Assembly (NCBI RefSeq): GCF_032362555.1
Contig: NC_083527.1
Coordinates: forward strand, 4,278,001 to 4,342,000
Length of the DNA: 64,000 nucleotides
Reading direction: 5' to 3'
Source: Amyelois transitella
Lineage: Eukaryota > Arthropoda > Insecta > Lepidoptera > Pyralidae
Below the pieces are notes generated by a model. It searched no databases, was not told the DNA's origin, and worked only from the letters and a program-made list of their open reading frames with translations. A program made the position numbers and the translations under genes. This document shows positions 45,026 to 58,900 of the stretch, in pieces; the stretch's first letter is position 1, and each line of letters begins with the position of its first letter.

Positions 45026-45974
45026 CAAAAAAAGTGTCTTCTTATCTGAAAGACCTGAAAGTATGTTAATAGAAATAGTTGTAGAAAAATTATGTATGTT
45101 TAAAGATTTAAGCGGAATATTTAACATCTGAGAGACAAAGAAATTTAACCTCTTGAAATTATCAATATAGATATCACTGAACAGAATTATCATATTGACA
45201 CGCTCTATGGAATATAATATAGTATCTTTCCGATAATTTTAATACCGAACTAGCAACTGAGTAAAGTTCCATTGCAGTGGGTGTGTCTTGGGTCTTGGAC
45301 CGGTCCGGTGGCTTCTTACGACATTTATCAGAATTATCAGAATGCCCGTTGACAGGTTTACACACCGTTTTTTTTATTTACGGCGCTGACGTCAAATGTT
45401 TTCGCCATAGATATTGAATTTCATTGTCTTATCATCTTGTTTTTTGGGTATTTGAGAAAATACGGATGTAAATAGATTACGGGTTTTAAAGGTGCTAGTA
45501 CGTAGGGTGAATAAGTATATTTAAATATTTTTTACATTATTTAATTGTACAAAAAGTAAATGAGGTATAATATTTGGTAAAATTATTAGTTTGATGCAAT
45601 TAATTCTTTTGTACATATTTCTTTAATAAAGCTTATTAAGTAAGTAAGTACTTTGATACAAAGAAATTTTATTTGTAACTTGATATCTTAAAGAATTAAA
45701 TTTATTTCAATATCCCAAGGCTCCCGAGGCGAGGAACCATAGGCGATACATAGAACAAAAAATGATGAAAAACAAATTCATAATCGCAATTTGATTTTCA
45801 TGTTTCGATTTCATACCTTTCTTATGATTGTAAAATTGTCTCTCATAAATAAAAAGAAATAAACAAACTAAATGCGTAAGTAAGCAAGAAGCAGACAAAA
45901 GAAACAACTTCTATTTCTAATATACCCGGATATTTTCAGTCCGAACCAAAATGTTTAGTGTAGGTAAGATTGCA

Positions 45975-46080
45975 AACATGAGTGTAAGAACTTCCTGATT
46001 GGACAAAGAATCGAACCCGTTCCCCGCTGGCCGCGGCCTTGGCGACCGGTCCACTGGACAAAGACAAGATTTGTCGCAGA
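45975..46080 (-). mobile_element. tRNA-like SINE fragment
   Basis: On the minus strand GTCCAGTGGACCGGTCGCCA is followed by GGGTTCGATTCTTTGTCCAA, a good B-box (GGTTCGATTC) with family C-like downstream bases. A functional tRNA fold is not evident. Confidence 0.5.
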
Positions 46081-46697
46081 ACGACTGATTGCAGAAGTTC
46101 CATTGACGTGAGTTATCTATAGGTATATAAACACAAAACCGTAATTAATTCGTATTCGTATACCGTATTCAAATGCATTGTTTTATAATTTTAGCTTGCC
46201 TGTTTATTTATTTTTCCAAAAAACACCCGAGTAAAGTCTCGGCGGGTCGCTAGAATTGATTTGACATAAACATTAAATTATGTTTAATGTTTACACAAAC
46301 TTCATTTTCTGCGAAGAGCGATGGGTCATTCATGATAAAAGATTTCATGTTATTATTAAATCATGTTGATTTCGAAAATGTCTATTTTGCTGCTGTGATA
46401 AGAATATTATAGCCGTGTTTACTTTAGGTTAGCCGGTCGGAAGCCTAAAAGACATTTGATTACCTATGTTCACACGTAGGTAGGCTGACAAAGAATGCAC
46501 GAAAGCCTCATGAGCTAATTTGCTTCAGGGTGAAAATTTCATGCAAACTTCGATAGCAAAATTGTAGGCAATAAAAACGACATCGCGCGTGCCATTCTGC
46601 GGAAGCAGAAACCATTTTTTTCTCTTTTTTAGTGTTAAACTAAGAAACATTCACTTTTTAAAATTCTGTAATCCGAATCTTACATTTTAATCTACTT

Positions 46698-46965
46698 ATA
46701 CATACATACATATAATCACGTCCATATCCCTTCCGGGGTAGACAGAGCCAACGGTCTTCAAAAAACTTATAGGCCACGTTCAGCTGTTTGGTTTAACGAT
46801 AGAATTGAGATTCAAATAGTGACAGGTTGCTAGCCTATCGTCTAAAAGAAGAATCCCAAGTTTATAAGCGTTTCCCTTAGTCGCCTTTTACGACATCCAT
46901 GGGAACGAGATGGAGTAGTCCTATTCTTTTTTATTGGTGCCGGGAACCACACGGCACTAATCTAT
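46698..46965 (-). mobile_element. Family A element, full length
   Basis: Antisense copy running from ACATACATACATATAATCAC through GATAGAATTGAGATTCAAAT to TGCCGGGAACCACACGGCAC. Confidence 0.88.
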
Positions 46966-47887
46966 TTATATAATGACCGTATTGCTTATTAAGCATAATG
47001 TAAAAAGTCTTGAGTTTTTTTAAATTAGACTGACTGACCTCTAACTTGTCTTGTAAACTTTTCCTACCTACCACAATTATTTACTGCCTTTGAACTTAAG
47101 TCACCTCTCATTTCACGTTACATTAAAATATAAGCACAATATAAGGTAGGTCTGGCCTGGTCTGAATTACAGGCAATTTATTGTGTGCCTTTTATTTTGG
47201 GCCTTATTGTGAAGTACTTAGCTTCAAAAATATTTATCGAGCCATATTTACGTCTATTATGTATATAAGTACATAAATAGAAAATTCATTAAGAAATAGG
47301 ACAAATAAACTAATAGAAATTAAGAAAAAACTTGGCTATAAAAAAAGTAAACACAGACAACCCAATTAAAAATGACCTGTAAACAATTTTGTCTTAGACG
47401 ATAAATAAAATATTTATTTGTAGTAAAATCTTTAATATATCATCAATGAAAAAGAATTTTTAAGACGTCTTCTAGGAAAAAAAAAATCATACTGCGTAGT
47501 TTCACTTCAATTTTCATATCATACAATAGGTTATCTAATTTTGGCAAATTTCTATGGAAATTTCCAAGAATAAGATTTTCCTACAGACGAATATTCGTGT
47601 AATTTTTTTTACGCGTTACATTTTTGTGTGGTCTCGTGATAAATATCGCGAACTTCCCGGATCTTAACTATCTTTGAGAAATATGCATAAAATAATTTAA
47701 TTGAGTAAACTAATTAAGCATAATACAGTTAATTGGCATTTTTTATGTTTGTGATAATAATAATTAATTATTATTGCGTAGATAATAGAAGGTATAATTG
47801 GAGTGAACAGATGTTCTAACACGTATTGTATCCTGCAAGATGGCCGCGGCGTCTGTCTTTCTTCTCTCTATAAAGATCTCTATCATT

Positions 47888-47955
47888 AAGTAAGTAAGAC
47901 AGAGCCAGCAGTCTTTAAAGGCTGTCTACCGCGCAAGGGATATAGCGACGTCATC
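47888..47955 (+). mobile_element. Family A fragment (rearranged)
   Basis: AGACAGAGCCAGCAGTCTTT on one strand is followed directly by CTGTCTACCGCGCAAGGGAT in the other orientation. This is a small inverted pair from the tail region. Confidence 0.55.
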
Positions 47956-50109
47956 AAAGACGAGTTTCAATTGTTAAGTATATGTATAGTGTGGCTCATG
48001 GTGGTGAGTGGGTTCATTCCATAAGATGAAACGACTTTAAATCTTCAAATATATATAAAGTAGATAGTGACTGACTGACATTACAGTACAGTCCAAACAA
48101 ATGAGTCTCGAGATTTTAAATTTGTAGGCTTGATAGGTATGTGGTGCAGTGTGGTGATCAGAGTTGTTGTTCCGAATGATTCCGCGGGAATGGAAATTTT
48201 TTACGCGGGCGTACCTACTCGAGTAGAAATAACACCTACTTACCTCCAAAAGATTAAAGAATATTTCACAAAAAAGCAATCCCCTCCCACGTTAAGCGTA
48301 TTTTACTTAGAAAAATGCGTCCTTAATATTTTGAAAGGGGTTTCGACCCCAGGTTAAATGTTTTAATCCCTACATTTCACCAGTTAGCTGTACAGTGACT
48401 TATAAAACACCGTAGCCACCACACTAGGTAGGTACCTATGGTTCTGATTGGTCTTCTGTTGGTTCTGGGTAACTTTGAAGACGACGAAGAGGTAAGTCAC
48501 ATCACATCGCCCGGATAACCGGGTAGGTATTTCCAATAATTTTCAGATCCGGGTTTGCGGATCAAGATCTATTTATAATTGATGATGAAACGAGGGTGTG
48601 TGACCGTGCCTTCACTGACCCTTGGTCTTGCCGCGATAACGTCAGCTTATATCATTGTTGTTGCTTTTTACGACTGATAACAGCAGATACGTGTCAAAAG
48701 ACAGTATAACAGCTGACGTTTTAGTACATTTCGATTTATTATTTTACGTGGAATTACTGGTATACAAAAAGTGAATAACTTTTGTAATGAAAATAGAACT
48801 GCTTTTTATCGAAATTCTCTATTTTTTACCTACTCCTATGTGTAACAAACACTTTCCTGAAAACCGTTTCAAAATCGGTTCAGCAAAACGCAAGATAATA
48901 GCGGGCAAACCTACATACAGGTCAAACTGAGAACCATATGTTATTTTTTTTGGTTAAAAATACGTAAAGGCGGTTAAAAATACGTAATACCTAGAAAAGC
49001 AGCTGTAACTGCAGAAAATACAAACAAAAGATTTTCCTTGAACATCATAGAAGTCTCTAGAAATAACTGGAATTAACTTGAACTTTGGAGATATTTCCCG
49101 AATTTTATAGAACCCTCTTGAAATTTCTGGTACTGTATATAACATTGGAGTTATTTCCATTACATTATTAGAAATTACTGGAACTTTCTATAAAACATGA
49201 AAGATTTTATCTTTCTTTCACTTTCGTTCGTCGGGTGTCGGATCCATTTTTTATCAGGTACAATCGAAAGTTAGAATTTTTTATTAGCGTATTATCATTA
49301 ATTCTAGTAGATCACTGACCTTTTTGTAAATCTTGTGACGAAGTACACCATCTTTTGAGCAACGCACTCGCTTTGTTTCTGAAAAAATAAAATAAATAAC
49401 ATCTATTTAATTTACAGGTCAGTGACGTGAAACATATTTTTGATAAATCCTAATTTGGGACAGGAAAATAAATAAGATTTAATAATTATATTGCATTGTC
49501 TTTGATCTTAGCGGGATTGAATAAATATTTTGCTCAGAAGATACATAGTAAAACGATGACTTTTAAGACGTAGCAGTCTACTATACTCAAGATTGGGATG
49601 TTTATTATATTCTCAAGATTGAGAACAAAGCAATTTAAAAAGATGTTCAGAAAGCCAAAGACCATGCCATAGGAATCGTAAGTAAGATTAAGTATTTAGA
49701 TTTCTAGGTACATACTTTCGTGATAGTATTGGTACTAGTACACAATAGTCCTGATAGTAAAAATATTTAGGTTTTGTAATTTAGAGCTTACACCCTTACT
49801 CATTTACTCAATAACATTACATCTTTCTAGTCTGTAAATTAGACTGATCATACCTGCGGACTGACAGACAGGCAGTAAGATATATAAACTTATTAAAACT
49901 ATAAAGATTCTTAAAATGTCTGGCGAACCCTAAACTTACCATTACATTGGCCAGATAAAAGCTGATAAGTCATACGATTTTTTATCAGAATCAAAATAAA
50001 AGTACTCGTGTGGTATTTGTTGCCAATTGCTTTATCTTATCTGAACACATGATTTTTATCCTGTTGCCTGTTCGTTACACACCTACGAATAGTAATTTTT
50101 TAAGAGATT

Positions 50110-50335
50110 TACGTGCCGTCCCCGGCACCAATAGAAAAAGAATAGAACCACTTCATCTCTTTCCCATGGATGACGTAAAAGGCGACTTAGGGATTGGGTT
50201 TATAAACTTGGGATTTTACTTTTAGGCGAGGGGCTAGCGATCTGTCACTATTCGAATCTAAATTCTATCATTGAGCCAAAAACGTAAACGTGGACTTTCA
50301 GTATTTTCAAAATTTTTTGATAACATCATAATTAC
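50110..50335 (+). mobile_element. Family A element, tail lost
   Basis: Sense: ACGTGCCGTCCCCGGCACCA, TTTCCCATGGATGACGTAAA, GGGATTTTACTTTTAGGCGA and CACTATTCGAATCTAAATTC. It degrades before the tail. Confidence 0.75.
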
Positions 50336-51429
50336 GAAAAGTGGGAATATAAGATACATATGCGACATAGTGTGCCTCGTCGGCGTTCGTGAAAAACCTT
50401 AGCGAATAACACCGCAACCCATAATGTTTTTCCTGTTCGAAAAGGTATCGGGAGCATTCCTAATACTACACCCGAACTCGGTATCGGATATTTTAACTAC
50501 TTATCCGCCATTAAAGTTACTAGCTATACCGCATAGTATTGAGAATCAGGTGCCGTACTGTCTGTCTCACTGATAAAACCTACATGAAACTCATCCATAA
50601 AGCGATACGATAAAAGCAATTTTAACGTAAAAGTACAGTTGCAACGTGTTAACATAAATATTGTCACAATTATTATGCATTGTCGATTTTTAACTTAACT
50701 TCTTCACTTTTTGTAAGGTGTTTAAATTCCATAAAACAAAGATTAAAAATGAATCTATTCTTGAAGAATTTATTACCTTAATCTTCATACACAGCAAACT
50801 TATCTTTAAAATACCTATCCTATTTAAACCTACTTTACATAGACCTTTTATACTCAAAGAGCAGACATTATTGTATAAGCTGAATGCCGGCCTGATAAGC
50901 CTGTCTGTACGTCAGTTGTTTACATATATAAACACCAGTAACAATAATTCTGTTTAGTGCCATCGTTGGCCGGAGGTCTCCATATCTCTTACATCATTTA
51001 TTTACTTATATATTGCACTGGAATTTTACACATACTTGTAAACAATTCTATACTCTTACTCATTATATTGTATTAGCTAGTCTTTGTATTCTCGAATTTC
51101 TGCTATATTTAATTATTTCAAAGTGGTGGTTTTCTAAGTCTAAGTATTAAAAATATTTTTTTTTTCCAAGTTGCATATACTTTTTATGGGTGTAATTGTG
51201 CATTTTAGCTCTTAATTATTCATACAAGTAAAAAATTATAAGCCACATAAAAATGTATTTTAAACAGAACAATGCAGATAGCATCAGGTTAAATGCTTAC
51301 GTTAAACTTTCCATAACAATTGCATATTTATTGAACCAACGAGACAAGCAGTTGGGTTCGAATTATGTAAACTTGAAGACTGCACGCGGCTGAAACGATT
51401 CAAGTATATCTCAATTGAATATAATATAA

Positions 51430-51740
51430 GTATTTTAATATTGTAAATGTGAAAGTGTGCTTGTGCGTTTTTCACATCATAATATCTCAATGAAATTTAA
51501 ATTTTGCATACATTAGTGGAAGTCGGGGAAGGACATCGGGTACTTTACACGCGAGTGGAGCCGTGAGCGAAAACTTGTATATGAAATGAAAATGCACAAA
51601 GTATAAACATAAATTTGTTGTTTAAATCAATCAATTGGGAAGTGGACGAACTTCACAATACTCCGGTTAACGGTAAATTAACGAGATTATTTTTAACGCG
51701 GGTGAAGCTGCGGGCATTATGACAAAATCTAGTCATTGTT
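51430..51740 (+). mobile_element. Probable Helitron-like fragment
   Basis: CATCATAATATCTCAATGAA, GTGGAAGTCGGGGAAGGACA, GGGTACTTTACACGCGAGTG and, at the end, ACGCGGGTGAAGCTGCGGGC followed by ATCTAGTC resemble other Lepidoptera Helitron-like repeats. Boundaries are uncertain. Confidence 0.4.
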
Positions 51741-53189
51741 AATTTATAGAAATCTGGAAATAATCAGGCAGGCTTCAGACAGTCAATAATACTGTAAATT
51801 TAAATTTGGAACGAGGAAATGAAGACGTGGCCCCGATGGCAACAGGCGCGGTATGTAATGTGTTGGCATGCCAACATGCGATGCACTTCACTTGCTTTCA
51901 AACTTTCCTGACATATTATGGTGTATCTTTATTTGTGTTTTTTTTTTTTTCATCTAAAAGGTACTTAGGTTACTTAATAATAAGGTTTTACTGGCATTGA
52001 ATGACAAATTATTATTTATTATGCTTGCTATCTGTTATCTAATATTTTTTTTATTATGTATAAGTGTATCAAATTAATGAGCTAGAAACATTTTTATAAC
52101 AATAACAATAAGATGAAAACGATTAGTTTAAATCTTTTTTTTGGAAATGCGCGTTTATGTCTTTTGTTACGAATAATAAAAAAAAACATATATTCTAAAA
52201 ATAAACACAATATTCTAATTCCTACCCACCCAAACAAAACTTCACACAGTAACCAAAACGAATCACGACACTGTACTTACATACAGCTCTCTAAAGGTCA
52301 GCACTCACCTCGTCGAAGTCAACGACCTTATAGCAACTGTATTGTATAAAAACTGTTTCCCATAAGTCTTTACAGAGTATAAATTATATAAGTGATACGG
52401 TGCAACGTGTGTATTGTTTTCGACGCGGCTACACACTGATCGGTCTTGTATTTTTCCACTAGTATCAACGGATGTCTCTCGGACGAATCATTTGGATATT
52501 TGTCAATCATCCGATAAAGAGAAATTTGACGATAAGGGATGTGTAATCAGATGAGGTGATGGGAGTTTTGTGGGCGTAATAAGAACTTATGTATGTAGGT
52601 TAGTATTCATTGCGAATTGAAGTGAGATAATTGAGTGTGAGTGAATCGAGAGGGAGGGTAATATTAGGCTACGGCCAGTCTTATCGGTTATTGTGATTTA
52701 AGAAGATAACCTTTAATTATTTTAATAAATAAATATATAGCATCAAAGTACTTTGTTGTAGATAAATTATCGAAATATAATACTTAAACATTTTTAGTGT
52801 AATTGCTGAATATGTCTATTCCATGTCCTGAATAGCAAAAAAATGCGAACAAATTTTCAATTAACACCAAGTAAGAAAGATATTTATAAATTATTATCAA
52901 TTACTATCAAAATTAATATAACACACGCGTTAGACTAGTTACATCACTAGTCACATCGATAATGACTCAATTATTTGTAAATATTTATTTATGGGTATCA
53001 AAATTAAACCTACCTTCATAATTATAAATTAATGGAATTTTAAATGTTAAAACGATAAGGCGGTGATAGAAGAAGTAATGTTTCTATGAAGCTCGGTACA
53101 ATGTGAATGAAATACGACACAAATAAATGAAAAACAAACGGTTCTCTTTGTATTTGGGAATATTATTCTTTAGTGAGTTAAAAATCAAC

Positions 53190-53345
53190 TCCAATCTGCA
53201 TACATATACTTACATCTTTATCAGTTACAGAGCCAACAGTATTGCAAAGACTGAAAGGCCACTTTCAGCTATATGGCTTAATAGTGCTATTGAGATTCAA
53301 TCAGTGGCAGGTTGTTAGCCCATCGCCTAAAATAGAATTTCTAGT
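53190..53345 (-). mobile_element. Family A copy, diverged
   Basis: Antisense: ACAGAGCCAACAGTATTGCA, AGCTATATGGCTTAATAGTG and GCAGGTTGTTAGCCCATCGC. Confidence 0.7.
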
Positions 53346-53394
53346 TTATTAGACTTTCCTTCAATCTGCCTGATAAAAATGAGATGAAGTATAC

Positions 53395-53470
53395 CTACCT
53401 ATGTTACACGCTCTCACGTCTACCCCACAAGGGATATAGACGTGACCATATGTATGTAGGTACGTAGGCA
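53395..53470 (+). mobile_element. Family A fragment (3' end)
   Basis: CACGTCTACCCCACAAGGGA, TATAGACGTGACCATATGTA and the TATGTA tail. Confidence 0.7.
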
Positions 53471-53814
53471 TGTAAACCATGATCTGACTGATGGAAAGAA
53501 AAATGTCAAAGCGTTGTGCTGATTGGCCAATAGACGGCCGTGATGGAAATATGTGGCGTTTGTGCAAACTTTATGGCTGTTATACCTATAATTTTGAATA
53601 TTATTATTGTCAACAAAATATATAAAAGTATTGCAATGCCTACGCGCCCTTTAACCCTTCAAACATTAAAATGACAATACTTTCATGAGATTACTGATGG
53701 ACCGATAAATATATATATCGAAATAGATGACCAAAGGTTCCTTTTGTCCGTTTGTCCATAAAGATCCATTGAAATACAACATATTCATAAATAACGCTAT
53801 TCTAAGATCACACA

Positions 53815-53829
53815 GGCGCCACCTGGCGG
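53815..53829 (-). promoter_or_regulatory. CTCF-like insulator motif
   Basis: The minus strand reads CCGCCAGGTGGCGCC, which contains the insect CTCF core AGGTGGCGC. It lies about 14 kb upstream of PEPCK and 2 kb upstream of the ACP promoter, between two oppositely oriented genes. Occupancy is unknown. Confidence 0.4.
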
Positions 53830-55659
53830 CTCCCACGAGTTCTACAAAGGTGGGTGAAGTATCAAAGAATTTTAATCTTCTTACAAGATGGATAGTTGGA
53901 GGCAAATCCAGTTGTTTGCGCTTTTCAGGTGTCCCCGATCAGAAATACTTGATCAAAAGGTTCTTACCATTGTATTGTATCCAACACATTTTCATACTTA
54001 TATATACAGCATGTTACAAAGAGAGTTGGTGGAAGGTACCTAAGGCCCGAGGTTCGAATCCCAATTTGATGGTAAAATTTCCAATATTACATAAAAACAA
54101 TACGTCTTTATTTCGTTCGAGGTAGACAGTGCGAATAGTCACAGGATTAAGGCCATGGTTAACAAGGTGGCTTGATGATGAGTGAAAATTAAAACAGCTA
54201 GTCTACGACCACAGCAAGAATACCATTGTATATGCCTGTCCCTTGATTGACTTTACTGTGAAATATTTGAAACTAACATCTAGAATTTTTAGTGTATAAT
54301 ACACTATGACCTGTCGTAAAACAAATAAAAGCATTTCGCTCATAATAAGTCTTTTAAAGGATATAACCCGCGACATAACAATAAAGAAACCATTTTATAA
54401 ATGTGACCAAAAAGCTTTAAAAGACTATACGCCTTGACTTCCAATCTAGCACAAGTACTGGATTAGTCAAAATTTAAATCATACCGAGGCAACGTACGAC
54501 TTATCTTTTTCTATCTTATGTAAATTAGTTTAATTACAAACCGATGCTTTATCGGCGCGGAAAAATATCGTGATGAAACTTACACATTCCAGTGACTGGA
54601 TACATGACTTTTTCCACGGTGAGAATAGAGTAAGTGTTACTTACAAGAGAATATTTTATTTCCTCAAGGAGGTGAGGATGTGGAAGCAGCACGTATATAC
54701 CTCGCTTCTTTGAATGTTGTAGAAAGTGGTAAGAGAAATAAAGTATTCACAAAGCACTTGTAGGTATTTAAATGTATATTCCCGATCATTCCACTATACT
54801 TCCCACAAGGCTAAATACAAGGTAGTAAACAGTACGCCAAAACTTTTTGATAACTTTAAGTTTAATTGCAACATTGTCATTAGCGGATCCCTAGACAAGA
54901 AAAATTTGAAATTATGAGTAGGAATTTGAAACAATACTGTCCAGCACCCTCCTCCAATTGAGGTCAGTGAGGTGAGTGTCAACTTAATTTTAGATTATCT
55001 CCTGAAAACAAGGATTTGTGGTATAAAAAATTGTATTTTCGTAATGCAAAATATATATAAAAAGCAATTGCTATGAGTATTTTTTATGATACAAAAATTG
55101 CATGCCTGAAGGTGGAAACTGTCGTTATTTTAAAATGTATTTCCATCCACATGCCTACACAGTAAAAAGTGTTGTTTTTATCATTTGAAGTATCACATGG
55201 ATACATCTGTCCACCAGCTTATTTGTTAATTGTCAAAAAAGCTGAATGAGGTATCTCGTGACCGGAGAGCTGGAGATTATCTGGCTAAGAGAATAATGTT
55301 GCCAGCATTCTGGGCACGCTCCCGAAGGATGATACTATGCATGGACTTAACAATTACAATTTATAATTATTTTTTTTATTAATATTTGTTTATTTTCAGG
55401 AATAGAAATAATTATTGTACCTATATCTGTACAATTTTAATTTACGTTTTTCATTTAAATTAGTACATTAAACTATCACCAAGCTTTTGTTGCAATTCAC
55501 ACTCAATTTCCTTTAGTGTTTGCGAAAAAAGTCGTGCACCCAGGAATCCCAACTAAAATTACAAGAAATTCTTCGTATCTGAAGAAGTATTTACATGGTA
55601 TATTTTCATTTGCACATTTCATCCCGGTGACAACTTTAGTGCCCGTAGGATTGGCGAAA

Positions 55660-55735
55660 AACCTGTATTCTATTGTAAAAGTGGCTGTAAATTCGAACGG
55701 GCGAAGCTGCAGGTAAAAACTAGTGCACCATGAGA
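55660..55735 (+). mobile_element. Family D repeat fragment
   Basis: GGCGAAAAACCTGTATTCTA, AAAGTGGCTGTAAATTCGAA and GCAGGTAAAAACTAGT repeat the layout at 7195-7300 (AAAACCTGTATTC, GGCGGTAAATTCG, GGTAAAAACTAGT). Confidence 0.5.
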
Positions 55736-55816
55736 GACAGAGTTGTAAATATTCACCTGTTTTGCTCATAGCTGACAATTTGCCCCTTTAAGGTGCGCAG
55801 GACGCCTCTGTAACAG

Positions 55817-55824
55817 TATAAAAG
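55817..55824 (+). promoter_or_regulatory. ACP gene TATA box
   Basis: TATAAAAG, 86 bases before the start codon. Transcription would begin near 55848, giving a leader of about 55 nt. Insect peptide-hormone genes commonly have such TATA promoters. Confidence 0.65.
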
Positions 55825-55902
55825 GTTGAAAGGTCCGCGTTTTCAAACACTTTGAGGGCAAAATTGTAGCCGTTTGTGTCAGCCGTTCGTAAAGTTTGTG
55901 AT

Positions 55903-58900
55903 ATGAAAACAGTGCATTGCAGGTAAGGTTTCTTGTAAATAAATATTAATATTGAGTACTTTTAGTAGCAAATTTCGATAGTTTAATGTAATTTTGATTA
56001 ACACTTTGAATTGAATTTTATTAAATTGATTAATTATTGTTAAGCACCAATTTATGTAGGATACAGTTAAAGCAATAACTATGCCAAGTTATAATGCAAA
56101 AACTTAAACCAAATTTAATTAAGTAGGTATATTAGATATTTAGAAATAGGGTCTTGTGCTGTGGTTACCTAGGGTTCACTACGCCAAATCTTGTTACACT
56201 TTAACTATACGTACTTTACGATCGACCACTTGTTTGAGCGAGTCTTAATTTTTTTTGCAACAATGGTTGTCACAAAGAAATTATATTCAAGAATTATTTT
56301 GCTAAAAACTATATTTGGTGGTTTTGGCTTAGATAGAAGATATGTGCGGCAACTTAGTTAGTTCTACTACATAGGTACATACAATCACATACATCTCTTG
56401 CGGGGTAGACAGAGCCAACAGTCTTGGAGACTAAAAGGTCACGTTTAGCCGTGTGGATAACACACTGATGGAATCGATATTTTAAGAAATCGTTCTACTT
56501 ATTTGAATGATTTATTGTATAAATAAATGTTTTATACTTTTCTTTTCTTGTTTTATTTTATTTGTACCAACAATATAAATAATTAAATTGGAATCATGAG
56601 ATTTATCCTTATTGCTTTAACCCTGATATCAGCTAGGGATCTAATAAAAGGTACATTTTTGTGGATTTAACCCGAATTATTTGTGCATGGACAAAATCCT
56701 ATCCAGCCTTTACGTCAATTTACATTATCGAAAGTATATTCGTGGATTTGTTTTATGAATGTTTAGGTTTTCAGTATTTTCTAGAGTGTTGGCTCTGGCA
56801 ACTCCGTAAGGCAGAGAGACGTGATAAAATGTTTGTTAACATTTTTCTCAAGCGTTATAAGTATACTCTAGAAAACAAATGAACCGGTAAAAAGCGTAGA
56901 CTTATTACTATTATACGAGTACCATACTCATCTTTTTTATCTTAGAAATGCTACATTACAAAATAAAATTTTATTCTGAAAACCTCTGTTAGTGCAATTA
57001 AAAATTCCCCTAGGATCGAAAACAGACAAATCTGTCGATTCAATTCCACGAGACTATTGTTTTATTTATGTTATTGCTCCAAAAAGCATGGTTAAAAATA
57101 GGTAGGAAGAAAGTTATTTGAAATCTTAGCTAAGTACTAGGTACTTAAAATTGTTTGGATAAACTTGAGTTCTTTGTGTTAAACCTTTTGCAACGCTCCG
57201 GGGATCGTGAACAATTTGTTTTATTTTGGTGGAATATAATTTCATTTACTCAAAGGTTATTACGTTTTAGTAAAAGTTTACTAAAATCTACAAATCAAAA
57301 TGGGCTTAAAATACTTAAATAAAACGATAACTTTCGAATGTAGACTACATATCTATAGAATTTTCAAGTTCGTGGTGGCATCAAAATCGGTAAAGGCGTT
57401 TTAGAGTTATTAACAATTTTGTAAAAATTAAAAGTGTTCTTGAGTTCTAAGTTCGCGGCAAACAACAAGTTCACTCGAATAACTCTTCGAAAAAATATTT
57501 CATCAGAAACCATTTAAAATATTTTAATTTTAATGAATTCTCTTGTCCACATTTCTATTCTATTTCTAAGTTTGGATAACTGTGAAGATGACGTTATTGA
57601 AGAAAATGCTGCAGCTGTTTGTGATGTACCGCTTCTTCTGCACTGCTTAGTACTACCGCTTCTACTGCAGAAAAGTACTTAGTGGCATACTAAAAAGTTT
57701 TAAGATGTAATAGGGTCCCTATTACATCCTTAAAACTTTTTCCCGTGTAGATTTTAAACATCAGTCAAAGGAAAGACTAATAAACGCGGGATTCTTCTTT
57801 TAGGCGATAGGCTGGCAACCTACCACTATTTGTCGAATCTCAATTCCATCATTATAGCTGAACGTGGCCTTTCAATCTTATCGAGCCCGCTGTAACTACT
57901 TTGTAAGGGATAAAAAGACTTAGTTATATATATATATATATATAATGGATGGTCTTCCTGAAAACGAATAAATCCTCGACTTTCCCCAGGGGAGTGCCAG
58001 TGGTGGCGGTGTGGCTGCTGGCGGGGGCACTGGTCTCCGCGCAGATTACCTTCAGCCGCGACTGGACGGGGGGCAAGCGGGCCGCCCCCCAGTTGGCTTT
58101 GGACTGCGCCCAGTTTCCACGATTGTGTCGGCATTTTGTTGTAAGTTATCTTTATTCACCTCTCTCATACACTGATATAATCAAGAGGAGACGGGTATTC
58201 TTCACTAGTATCGTTGTCCTGCTTGCGTTTAATTAGGTTACATCCTCACTATCTAGGAGATCAAAGTCTTCCTGTGAGCACAATCGGAAAGAATTTCCGA
58301 TTTTACGGAAGTACTCCTTTTTCAACATCGTGAGCGACAGGAACACCTTGCCCAGCTAAGAACATGGTATCTAATGCAATAACCAGGCACCACCATCAAC
58401 TTTAACATGATGTCTATTCGTATTTACATGATATCTATAGCCATTCCCAACAGTTGTCGGTCTCCAAAAAAGAGAGCGCAGGTATGAGTTTAAGTAAATA
58501 AATAATAAATAAATAAATTACACAGATTAAGTTAGCCTCGAAGTAAGTTCGAGACTTGTGTTACGAGATACTAACTCAACGGTACTATATTTTATAATAA
58601 ATACTTAGATAGATAAACATCCAAGACCCAGAGCAATCAGAGAAAGTTCGTTTCTCATCATGCCCTGACCGGGATTTGAGTCCTCCGGTGTCACAGACAA
58701 GCGTATGACCGCTGCGCCACAGAGGTCGTCGATAAGTCACCAATACTTTAAGTTTTGAAAAGTGAAGATATAGGTAGCAAAATTTTTAATGTCATCACCC
58801 TGTCCGAGCCTTATTAATTAGTCTTTTGGTGCACAATTTTTTAAGTCGCCTCTTAAGACATCCAAACGATCTTTTCGTTTCGGAAAACATTGCCCAATGG

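Larger units (their letters stand above)
39742..55816. other. 16-kb region without recognisable genes
   Basis: AT-rich DNA with scattered mobile-element fragments (listed separately) and only short frames lacking family features. Items I could name are Helitrons at 41513 and 43388, a family B fragment at about 41290-41410 and family A copies from 42485 to 53470. There is also a CTCF-like motif at 53815 and a candidate splice donor on the minus strand near 52309. It may hold regulatory DNA for PEPCK or ACP, or untranslated exons, which sequence reading alone cannot show. Confidence 0.6.

Noticed and set aside
57949..58236. 95-codon frame starting MVFLKTNKSS over the ACP peptide
   Set aside because: A CCCCAG acceptor at 57989, an upstream 20-base exon in matching phase and the GTAAGT donor at 58141 show the real gene is spliced; the frame's start and end are intronic.
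58665..58737. tRNA gene on the minus strand
   Set aside because: The head is followed by a SINE body and (TTTA)n tail, and the B box is degenerate.
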